DNA of 10,119 nucleotides from an uncultured Bacteroidota bacterium (lineage in GTDB: Bacteria; Bacteroidota; Bacteroidia; Chitinophagales; Saprospiraceae): contig CALGAA010000393.1 of the NCBI GenBank assembly GCA_937952445.1, positions 1 to 10,119 of the forward strand, read 5' to 3'. Position 1 is the stretch's first letter; each line of letters opens with the position of its first letter. The notes beneath the pieces were generated by a model, which was not told where the DNA came from, ran no database searches, and was given only the letters and a program-made list of their open reading frames with translations. Of the stretch, positions 1 through 6,512 are shown one piece after another. A program made the translations under genes and the position numbers.

Positions 1-603
1 ATTGATCTGATCCTTAAGCTCACTCAGGTAATGCTGTTTCACTGGTTCCCGAAGTCGCCGATAGGATTCTGTAAAATATTGATGTGATTCCAAAAATCGA
101 ATCTGGAAAAGCGTCCATGATTTCTCATCTTCCGGGAGTTTTCCGTAAGATATTAGTTCATACCGCAGACAGGTCCCTACCGTGAAAAAATCCGGTTCTC
201 CGAGATAAGACAGATCCGCATCACAAATGATTTTGTCGAGAGGGTTCTGAGGCTGATGGGGGTAGCGAGTTGCCATTATTAAACCGCAAATGCATTCGAT
301 GTCGGAAATGTAAACCCCTTCTCCGGATAGATATTCCCTGGCCAGGTCACAACTGTGCACCTCGTGATTTTCATAGCCTCGCAAATACCCCGTATCATGA
401 AAAAGAGCTGCAGTTTCCAGAAGACATGCATCCGGTTTATCGATTTTTTCTGCTTCACACAACCAGCGGACGGCTTCGATCACCCGAACAGTATGTTGTG
501 TATTGTGGTAGTGGAGAGTAGGGTCCAGGGAATCGTCCAAAAGTTGCAAAATCTCAGATTCCAATTTCGGGTACAACTTTGGAAAACGGGCGGTAAATGC
601 CAT
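1..603 (-). CDS. HD-superfamily metal-dependent phosphohydrolase (C-terminus cut by window edge)
   Basis: Translating the minus strand from the ATG at 603-601 gives 201 residues with no stop before the window edge, so the C-terminus is missing. The HD signature is complete: a YHNTQHT segment near the N-terminus (H33, H37), the H69-D70 doublet in AALFHDTGY, further histidines in YENHEVH (H80, H83), and a late acidic motif ICDADLSYLG (D128, D130). These residues would bind one or two metal ions, and enzymes of this fold hydrolyse phosphomonoester or phosphodiester bonds, often in nucleotides. No signal peptide or membrane segment is seen, so it should be cytosolic. It starts only 10 bp after the patatin gene ends, and so is probably co-transcribed with it and the adenylate cyclase. 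Removal of cyclic nucleotide or of a related nucleotide is an inference from context; the substrate cannot be read from sequence. Single-domain relatives are about 200 residues, so little may be missing, but a further C-terminal domain cannot be excluded. Confidence 0.85.
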   Translation of the reverse strand, partial: MAFTARFPKLYPKLESEILQLLDDSLDPTLHYHNTQHTVRVIEAVRWLCEAEKIDKPDACLLETAALFHDTGYLRGYENHEVHSCDLAREYLSGEGVYISDIECICGLIMATRYPHQPQNPLDKIICDADLSYLGEPDFFTVGTCLRYELISYGKLPEDEKSWTLFQIRFLESHQYFTESYRRLREPVKQHYLSELKDQIN

Positions 604-613
604 AGGTTAACGT

Positions 614-2485
614 TTATTGGGGTTTGGTTTTTCGATAAGGCATCAGACGTTGTATCGTATCTTCCGTCAACATTTCCTCGGCACATTCTCGCCCGATTTG
701 AATCATTTTCTCAAAAGCGCTCCAGTCCAGAATCCCAATTTTTTTAATGGGTGGATGCAGGTGGAGATCAGCTTTCTCGGTCAGTTCCTCGTATTTTGCA
801 TAACTCGCCAGGACGAGCGACTCCATGATGATGGTCGAAATCGAGGGGACCTTGTATTTACGCTTACCCAGGTACTTGTCCTTGAGGTACTGCCAGGATT
901 CCGGAACCACCTCGTATCCCAACTGGTATTTTTTAGTCGAGTGAAGAGTGACCGCGATTTTCTTTCCCACCGGAAAGTCCTCCATCGAATCAATAGGTAA
1001 ATTTTCAAGCAACGCGCCGTCAAAGTACAGGGAATTTTTGCTGACCGCCGGAGGAAAAATCCCCGGAAGGGCTACGCTGGCCCGCATCGCAGCACTGATC
1101 GAACCGGTCCGAAATATCGACTTTTTCTTTAGGGTTAGATTGGAGGCCACATATATGCTATTGATCCAGGCATCTTCAATATTGTATCGTCCAAAGTTGC
1201 GTTCCAAAAATTCATCCAGATGCTTGCCCTTCATCAGGGAGATCACCGGAGCGATGTTCATGTTTTTCCTTCTCGTCGGTGCCTGTTTGGCTAATTTTTC
1301 ACCATATTCCAATAACTTTTCATCGGACAAATCCAATGCGCCCAGGGCGCTGATGAAGGTTCCGATGCTGGTCCCGGAGAAAAAATCAATTGGAATGCCC
1401 TTGCTCCTTAATCCCAAAATAATGCCTGCGTGGGCTATACCCCGCGCCCCTCCCCCGGACAGAGCAATGCCAATGGCATTTCCTGTAATGAAACGACAAA
1501 TACGTTCAATGTCAGATGGGTGATCCATGCGGATGTGATGGTGAAGGTGCAGCGTACGACCTTTCAGAAACCGGGCGGTGTTTTCTGGCAATCGGTTCCC
1601 ATCAGGGTGGAGAAGAAGCAAATTCTTTTTGGTCAGGTGAAATTCAGGATGATCCCCAAATAAAATTTCCTCTGATGGAGTCAACTGTTCCGTTTCGTGA
1701 AATTCTTTAATCATGTAGAATACATCCGCCTGTGCCATGATTTTTTCCAACCACTTTCTTTCGTCTTCCGTTGCATGAAAGATCACGTAATCGGAGGCAT
1801 TTTCAATTCCTTCCAGGATCTTTTGGATGCGGATACTGTAGGAGGTCTGCTCCGACACGGAAAAAAATACTTCGGGGGAAATTCCCAATTCCTCTGCGAT
1901 GCGAGCACGGTCCAGGAAGGTTACCCGGCCAAAAATACCGAGTTCGCGATGCAATTTTTCCAGGAAAGCTTGTTTGACCGGACTGTGATTTGAACTGATC
2001 AGCACCACGTTTTTACTTCGCCTGGGAATGTAGCTTTTGGTATTCTGGTCTGCTCTCCGAATCACGGTTTTGGCCACGTTGAGGATCAGCGTGGGGTATT
2101 GCTGCGCAAGTTGGATGAGCATGTCCTTGGACAATCGGATCAACACCGAATCCCTTGCAGCCCATACATGAGCAGTTCGGGGCATTTCAGCGATCACACC
2201 GGTTTCGCCTACGGCTTGCCCCGGGAAAATTTCCCCCAAAATCCGGGAGGAGCCGGCCTGATTTTCATGGATGGCTGTCAGCCGACCGTACACCAGAAAA
2301 TAGACGTGGTCTGAGTCCTCCCCCTGAAAAATCAGTTGCTTTCCTGCCTTAATTTCCACCCATTCAAACATGGGATATAAATCCTGGAACTGGCTATCCG
2401 TGAGTTGGCCAAAGATCTCGGTAATGATTTCCCGTATGTAGCTTTGGTCCGTGGATAAGGGAGCAATTATGCGGTACTGGTTCAT
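614..2485 (-). CDS. Cyclic-nucleotide-binding-domain/patatin-like phospholipase (NTE family)
   Basis: This 623-residue protein has three regions. Residues about 30-145 form a cyclic-nucleotide-binding domain; its phosphate-binding cassette is recognisable as GETGVIAEMPRTAHVWA, with E94 and the phosphate-contacting R103 retained. Residues about 155-330 resemble the linker domain of bacterial NTE-type proteins. Residues about 338-600 are a patatin domain with the oxyanion loop SGGGARG (343-349), the nucleophile elbow GTSIG (S373) and the catalytic aspartate in FDGALLENLP (D489), so the Ser-Asp dyad is intact. The family hydrolyses ester bonds in phospholipids or lysophospholipids. No signal peptide or transmembrane helix is evident, so it probably acts on the inner leaflet from the cytoplasm. 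It begins 32 bp after the cyclase gene and ends 10 bp before the HD gene; no good Shine-Dalgarno sequence precedes the ATG. Control of lipase activity by the neighbour's cyclic nucleotide is an inference. The family assignment is firm. Confidence 0.97.
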   Translation of the reverse strand: MNQYRIIAPLSTDQSYIREIITEIFGQLTDSQFQDLYPMFEWVEIKAGKQLIFQGEDSDHVYFLVYGRLTAIHENQAGSSRILGEIFPGQAVGETGVIAEMPRTAHVWAARDSVLIRLSKDMLIQLAQQYPTLILNVAKTVIRRADQNTKSYIPRRSKNVVLISSNHSPVKQAFLEKLHRELGIFGRVTFLDRARIAEELGISPEVFFSVSEQTSYSIRIQKILEGIENASDYVIFHATEDERKWLEKIMAQADVFYMIKEFHETEQLTPSEEILFGDHPEFHLTKKNLLLLHPDGNRLPENTARFLKGRTLHLHHHIRMDHPSDIERICRFITGNAIGIALSGGGARGIAHAGIILGLRSKGIPIDFFSGTSIGTFISALGALDLSDEKLLEYGEKLAKQAPTRRKNMNIAPVISLMKGKHLDEFLERNFGRYNIEDAWINSIYVASNLTLKKKSIFRTGSISAAMRASVALPGIFPPAVSKNSLYFDGALLENLPIDSMEDFPVGKKIAVTLHSTKKYQLGYEVVPESWQYLKDKYLGKRKYKVPSISTIIMESLVLASYAKYEELTEKADLHLHPPIKKIGILDWSAFEKMIQIGRECAEEMLTEDTIQRLMPYRKTKPQ

Positions 2486-2517
2486 AACATTCGTTGGCTT
2501 TTGATTCCGGGGCCGAA

Positions 2518-3501
2518 TTACGGCCGGTAATTTTCAATTTGACTCAGTAAATTCGTTAATGCTACTTCAATGGCTTCGAGATCCTCTTCTGTATTTGTCG
2601 TTCGGTCAAAATGTATTTTATCAATTACGAATCCGTCCTGGTCCATCGAAACAAAGGGGTGGTGGGTAGGCAGATCTGAAAGCTTGTACGCCAACAATTC
2701 ATGGACCTCCACCGGATGGTGAATCCCTTTGATTTGAATGCTGTGTTTGAAGTGGGAAATAAACTCCTCACTCAACAGATTCCGGGTCACCGAGCTCAAT
2801 AAAATACTGTTGGGATCAGCCAGTGATTCGAGCCGGCTGGCGATGTTGACATTTCCTCCAATTATGGTATAGTCCATACGGTTTTTGGACCCAAAATTAC
2901 CCACCGTGCAATAGCCGCTGTGGATACCCATCCGCACCTTCAGTCCCTGGGACACACCTTGCTGCATCCAGTGGCGATCATTTTTTTTGACCGCCTCCCG
3001 CATCTCCAGAGCCATGAGACAACAATCGCGGGCATGCGTGGCGTTGTCGGTGAATTCCGGATCTCCAAAAAACACCATAATCGCATCGCCGATAAACTTA
3101 TCGATCGTTCCTCCATACCGCAAAGCGATCTGGGCCATATCGTTCAGATAACCATTGAGCACCGAAGAAAGAATCTCCGGGTCGACTTCGTTGGATATTT
3201 CGGTGAACCCGACGATATCGGAAAAAAATATGGTTAAAAATTTTCGCTGATATTGTAAGGAAGCCTGTTCCGGTCTTCCTACAATTAAATCGTACAATTG
3301 GGGGGACAGGTATTTTCGAAGCTGTTGGATCAGGTTGGTAATCTCCTGGTTTTTACGCTCCAATTCATTTTCAATGGTGCTGCTGTGTTCGGCAATGGTT
3401 TGATAGAGAATCTTTAAATCACTAATCTCATCAATGAAATTCTGCTTTTCTTTTTCCCATCCTATACGATCGTCGCTTTTATCATTAATCTTCTGGTCCA
3501 T
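2518..3501 (-). CDS. Class III adenylate cyclase, soluble, with N-terminal coiled coil
   Basis: The 327-residue protein has a charged, heptad-like N-terminal helix (about 15-65), a short YLSPQLYDLI connector, and a class III nucleotidyl cyclase domain (about 85-270). All key residues are visible: metal-binding D95 (FFSDIVGFT) and D139 (KFIGDAIMVFFGDP), K135 and D210 (RMDYTIIGG) at the base-recognition positions, and N219 plus R223 (NVNIASRLE) for transition-state binding. The K/D pair is the one usual in ATP-specific enzymes, so the expected reaction is ATP to cAMP plus pyrophosphate; the protein would work as a homodimer. A roughly 50-residue acidic tail follows and I do not recognise it. 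There is no membrane segment or known sensor domain, so activation may come through the coiled coil or a partner. It is the first gene of a block with the CNB-patatin gene (32 bp downstream) and the HD gene. A ~490-bp spacer lies upstream, so it probably has its own promoter. Confidence 0.97.
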   Translation of the reverse strand: MDQKINDKSDDRIGWEKEKQNFIDEISDLKILYQTIAEHSSTIENELERKNQEITNLIQQLRKYLSPQLYDLIVGRPEQASLQYQRKFLTIFFSDIVGFTEISNEVDPEILSSVLNGYLNDMAQIALRYGGTIDKFIGDAIMVFFGDPEFTDNATHARDCCLMALEMREAVKKNDRHWMQQGVSQGLKVRMGIHSGYCTVGNFGSKNRMDYTIIGGNVNIASRLESLADPNSILLSSVTRNLLSEEFISHFKHSIQIKGIHHPVEVHELLAYKLSDLPTHHPFVSMDQDGFVIDKIHFDRTTNTEEDLEAIEVALTNLLSQIENYRP

Positions 3502-3992
3502 ATTCCACTATTCAGTATAAAGAGAGTTAATTGTGCATCAAAAGCTAAATTATAAGGATTTTTGAAAACTCTTTCGTTAGATCTACTTCTTTTATCCCCA
3601 TCTTTTGCTTCGGGATCTGGTTTTCCGTCACTTTTAGTACACCAGTCACTATATTCGTGACCCTTCTGACGGATTCTTTTTCGCCCTGGCTTCATCATCT
3701 AAAGCTTAGGCTATTCCCGGATTAACTTCTCCGATATGATCCAAAATAACCTCCTCACATGTATCACGATCTGATGCCCGGCGCACAAGTTCGCCAAATC
3801 ATAAATTCCTATGGGTAATTCTTCATCTTTTTTGCCAGTTCATCATCACCATAAGCCTTACGAAGACCCCACCATGCGCGGTTATGCTTCTTCGATCTGA
3901 CAAAAAATATTTTGAAATACCACTATAGGAACTTAAAATTCGGTGAACCAGGGTGCGAGAAATTCGACATTATGATCCTGGCATATGTTGCA
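3502..3992. other. Intergenic spacer between the partner-switch block and the cyclase block
   Basis: About 490 bp without an intact gene. Read on the minus strand it carries several protein-like stretches in different frames (described separately as a possible decayed gene). There is a 17-nt inverted repeat at 3645-3661 (5-bp arms, 7-nt loop). A TATAAT-like hexamer sits at 3549-3554, about 50 bp before the cyclase ATG, but I see no convincing -35 partner and no exact TAnnTTTG element. I see no rho-independent terminator after the STAS gene. The cyclase promoter presumably lies here, but I cannot place it. Confidence 0.5.
3649..3922 (-). pseudogene. Possible remnant of a small protein gene, broken by frameshifts
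   Basis: On the minus strand, 3922-3809 reads without a stop and includes HNRAWWGLRKAYGDDEL before a TAG at 3811-3809; it has no ATG in a sensible start position. The text continues in a second frame as IGIYDLA (3812-3792). It then passes into a third frame from 3792 as ELVRRASDRDTCEEVILDHI, meets a TAA at 3708-3706, and reads on as LDDEARAKK to a TAG at 3651-3649. Joined together, these pieces look like one soluble, charged, helical protein of about 90 residues that has suffered two frameshifts and a nonsense change. I do not recognise the family. The case rests on composition only; chance open stretches remain possible. Its position between two operons, with no intact gene around it, fits a decayed gene. 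Confidence 0.3.
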
Positions 3993-4337
3993 TTAGTCCT
4001 TTATTTCTACATCATCCCAGAGCTTTTTAAAATTGGTTACGGATTTCTGCTGCCAGGATATATTGTCATTTTTTAAAACGGTAATTTGAGGTTGGTTGTT
4101 CTTTTTACAAGTCAGAATGAATAAACTCAGCGTAGTAATCCCGGAGCTGTTAAGAAATTTGAGGGATCTTAGATCCATGGTTAAATTTTGGGGTGATGTT
4201 TCTGAAGATTCTTTTAGAAAGTCAGTAACAACATCGTACTCTTTCATGTTGGCGAGGCGCATGGAGCCTTCAAAAACGAGTAGTGATTCTGTTTCCTCAA
4301 AAGTTATGGTGGATTCTCCTGCAATTAATTTCTTCAT
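3993..4337 (-). CDS. STAS-domain protein, RsbV/SpoIIAA-like (anti-sigma-factor-antagonist fold)
   Basis: A 114-residue single-domain protein whose central segment, MDLRSLKFLNSSGITTLSLF, matches the phosphorylation loop of STAS anti-sigma-factor antagonists. By alignment with the SpoIIAA/RsbV D-S-S/T-G motif, S64 is the expected phosphoserine, although the preceding acidic residue is here an asparagine. It would be phosphorylated by the GHKL kinase encoded just upstream and dephosphorylated by the SpoIIE-type phosphatase, switching partners with its state. I chose the ATG at 4337-4335, 4 bp after the kinase stop codon. A TTG at 4352 would add five residues and overlap the kinase gene by 11 bp. 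Either way translation is probably coupled to the kinase gene. It appears to be the last gene of the operon. The pair resembles the cyanobacterial Slr1658/Slr1659-type regulator pair from memory; sequence similarity to classical RsbV is weak outside the motif. Confidence 0.88.
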   Translation of the reverse strand: MKKLIAGESTITFEETESLLVFEGSMRLANMKEYDVVTDFLKESSETSPQNLTMDLRSLKFLNSSGITTLSLFILTCKKNNQPQITVLKNDNISWQQKSVTNFKKLWDDVEIKD

Positions 4338-4341
4338 AGGT

Positions 4342-4893
4342 TTAATGTTCAATATAGTAATAAGTTTGAATGATCACTTTGTACTGGTCGGTTTCCTCGT
4401 TGTGATGAAACTGGGCTCCCAATTTGATGTTATAATCTTTGATCATCAAAAGGAGGCCGATTCCAGATTCCGATGGATCAGCGGGCTTTCCTGCTAAGGT
4501 ATTGATATAAAGTTCATCCAGATCATTGGACTCCGTCAATTTTTTAATATGGCTCCGAAGTTTTTGAAAATGGAGCTTGGGAGTAAAGTTTTCGGTCTGA
4601 ATCTTGAGAACTGTATCGTATAATTTCATATGCACTTTGATCTCCCCGTGGCGCTTGACGGAGTATTTGGTGGCATTTTCGATGAGTTCGTTAAAAATCG
4701 TCGAAATTATATTTTCTTGTTCTTCAGGATTGTCTTGCGTAAATGCATAGAATGATGCCGCGAAATCGGCCATAATCCCGCATCGCTTCCAGTAAGTGAT
4801 GAAATCTATCGGCTTAACCCGGATAAACACATCCCCTTCTGCCGGTATCGAGTCCGGAATAATGTCAAATTCTCCAAGGGTATCTATTGTCAT
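4342..4893 (-). CDS. GHKL-fold ATPase/serine kinase, RsbW/anti-sigma-factor-like
   Basis: A 183-residue protein with a histidine-kinase-like ATPase fold but no phosphoacceptor histidine domain. The N-box is NELIENATKYS (N68, E72, N73, K76) and the glycine box is SESGIGLL (about 141-148); together they bind Mg-ATP. Proteins of this shape are anti-sigma factors or serine kinases that phosphorylate STAS partners, and the STAS gene follows after 4 bp. Residues 1-60 form an N-terminal extension before the N-box. A separate D-box is not clear to me, and some weak family members lack one. The gene starts 62 bp after the phosphatase gene, with a small inverted repeat in between. No sigma factor gene is in the window, so whether it binds a sigma factor is open; acting as the STAS kinase is the more secure inference. 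It resembles the Slr1658-type regulators of cyanobacteria, recalled and not checked. Confidence 0.88.
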   Translation of the reverse strand: MTIDTLGEFDIIPDSIPAEGDVFIRVKPIDFITYWKRCGIMADFAASFYAFTQDNPEEQENIISTIFNELIENATKYSVKRHGEIKVHMKLYDTVLKIQTENFTPKLHFQKLRSHIKKLTESNDLDELYINTLAGKPADPSESGIGLLLMIKDYNIKLGAQFHHNEETDQYKVIIQTYYYIEH

Positions 4894-4924
4894 AAGATAT
4901 TATTTATACACTTAAATTATTCGG

Positions 4925-4937
4925 CCTGATTGTCAGG
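4925..4937. repeat. Short perfect inverted repeat between phosphatase and GHKL genes
   Basis: The sequence cctga-ttg-tcagg has 5-bp arms and a 3-nt loop, and lies in the 62-bp gap between two operon genes. It is not followed by a T-run on the minus strand, so it is not a typical intrinsic terminator. It could be an mRNA-stability hairpin, a protein-binding site, or chance. Confidence 0.4.
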
Positions 4938-4955
4938 TAAAATATCTATTACATC

Positions 4956-6488
4956 TCATTTTTGGGTGTTTTTTACAATCATCAGGGAAATGTCATCCAA
5001 TATATTTTGACTTCCTGTAAACCTGTAAATCTCGTCAAAGATCGTATCGACCAGTTCATTCGCACTCTCAGAAGCGTGCTGGCCGAACAACTCGATCAAT
5101 CTTTTCTCTCCGAAAAACTCACCTTTCGAATTTTCCGCTTCTGTCAGACCATCGGTATACAGCAAAAGGATGTCATTATCGTCAAATTCGATTTTGGTTT
5201 CCTGCACATAGTCTTCGATATTATCGATCAATCCTACGTATAGGCCCAGATCGTCCGTGGGGATTACCTCCACTTTTTGCGTCTTGTGATTATATTTGAG
5301 CAGGTTTTCGTGTTGTCCACAAATGGTGGCCTGGTTGTCTTTGATATGAACCAGACAAATGGTCAGATTGCGAATGTCGTTCATCCGGTTTCGGATGTTT
5401 CGGTACATCACGGTATTGATCTGATTCATCGCATCCGTCAGACTTACTTCGGTACCTCCCGTATCCAGGATGGTCCTGAGCGTGCTCTGAACCATAAGCA
5501 TCACAAGTCCCGACTGAAGACCATGATCGGTGACATCACCAATCGACAGGATCGCTGAATTGTCATCCTGAACCATCACTTCATAAAAATCTCCCCCCAC
5601 CTCCGTTGCCGGATCCATCCGCGCTGCAATTTCAAACGTTTCGAGTTGGTTGAGTTCCTCTTTTTTGGGGAGTAATGTCATTTGAATTTTCCGGGCGACA
5701 TCCAGCTCCAGCCCCATTCGCATATTTTCGTTCTGGAGTTTATTTTTCTCCCTTGATGCGATCGAGATTTTATCGATCACGGCCGGTATCACGCCCAAAA
5801 CCTTCGAAATCATATTGGATTCATAGTACACTGCCACGAAAAGCGTCACCATGAATATAAACCACACGCTGACAAATAACCCAATAGGCAGGGGGGCCAG
5901 GTCGTGTTCCCTGAGGAACTCCAACCTGTCTACAGCTTCCGGATTGTTCCGGGACAGGGCTTCGTTGAATTGGTTTACCTCCTCCAGGGTCAGCAAGTGG
6001 TACTCATAATTTTTACCTAAGTTCTGATATGCGATAAACAGACTGATGGATGCGATCGCAAACCAACCAATGGCTGCTTTACGACCGATAACGGTACCCA
6101 CGATAAAAATCATGATAACCGAAAATCCAAAATCCACCAGAATACTCGTCGCCGTATTGATGCTGTTGTGAACGATCAGAAGCGCCAGCAGAAGCGAAAT
6201 GCCAATCGTTGACCACGCGGTGAATCTGTTGAGCCAGTGAACCTGTTCTCTTTTGCCCCACAAAACACGAACGTTGTATACGGCCGAGATCAAATTGATA
6301 ATGATGATAAATGGATATAAAATCAAATCACGGGTGGGATCGGGTAACTTGCCAAATTCCACCAGTTGAATGATCAGATGCAAGAGTAAAGCGGATATAA
6401 ATACGAAGTTGAAACCCGTGAGAATACGTCTTTTGGTATTACGGCTGGGTTCAGAAAGCATTTGGCTGGCTTCCTGCAATACGTCCAT
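4956..6488 (-). CDS. Membrane-anchored SpoIIE/RsbU-type PP2C serine phosphatase
   Basis: A 510-residue protein from the ATG at 6488. The N-terminal half has about six hydrophobic helices (roughly 27-45, 56-73, 90-108, 118-136, 139-154, 202-222), with a charged loop of about 45 residues before the last one that could be a sensing loop. A coiled-coil linker (about 243-270) leads to the catalytic domain (about 280-507). Metal-binding acidic residues are all present: D300 in VGGDFYEV, D318 in SIGDVTDHG, D446 in LYTDGLTEAE and D499 in LDDISLMIV. Such enzymes remove phosphate from the serine of a STAS protein in response to a membrane or extracellular signal, and the kinase and STAS genes follow directly. 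A GTG at 6509, 3 bp after the upstream stop, would add seven residues. I preferred the ATG because a purine-rich GAGAAGAAA stretch precedes it. The TM domain is not one I recognise. Confidence 0.95.
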   Translation of the reverse strand: MDVLQEASQMLSEPSRNTKRRILTGFNFVFISALLLHLIIQLVEFGKLPDPTRDLILYPFIIIINLISAVYNVRVLWGKREQVHWLNRFTAWSTIGISLLLALLIVHNSINTATSILVDFGFSVIMIFIVGTVIGRKAAIGWFAIASISLFIAYQNLGKNYEYHLLTLEEVNQFNEALSRNNPEAVDRLEFLREHDLAPLPIGLFVSVWFIFMVTLFVAVYYESNMISKVLGVIPAVIDKISIASREKNKLQNENMRMGLELDVARKIQMTLLPKKEELNQLETFEIAARMDPATEVGGDFYEVMVQDDNSAILSIGDVTDHGLQSGLVMLMVQSTLRTILDTGGTEVSLTDAMNQINTVMYRNIRNRMNDIRNLTICLVHIKDNQATICGQHENLLKYNHKTQKVEVIPTDDLGLYVGLIDNIEDYVQETKIEFDDNDILLLYTDGLTEAENSKGEFFGEKRLIELFGQHASESANELVDTIFDEIYRFTGSQNILDDISLMIVKNTQK

Positions 6489-6512
6489 TTTGGGTTTTTC
6501 TTCTCGCACGTA

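Noticed and set aside
355..747. A 130-codon plus-strand open frame
   Set aside because: It runs antisense across the HD gene and the end of the patatin gene and has no domain signature.
948..1523. A 191-codon plus-strand open frame
   Set aside because: It lies wholly antisense within the patatin domain, whose catalytic motifs fix the real coding strand; its translation has no recognisable features.
1..3501. Direct assignment of the cyclase/patatin/HD block as a CBASS or Pycsar system
   Set aside because: There is no CD-NTase, the cyclase has ATP-type specificity residues, and the effector lacks the TIR or transmembrane domains of known Pycsar effectors. CNB-patatin proteins also occur outside defence contexts, so it is kept as a hypothesis only.
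3462..3698. A 78-codon minus-strand open frame overlapping the cyclase start
   Set aside because: It overlaps the first 40 bp of the well-supported cyclase gene in another frame, has a Lys/Arg/Asp-rich, low-complexity middle and no recognisable domain. Another frame over the same bases looks equally protein-like, so it is not called as a gene.
4164..4176. Palindrome ggatct-t-agatcc
   Set aside because: It falls inside the STAS coding sequence at the conserved MDLRSLK stretch and is explained by the codons; no flanking regulatory context.
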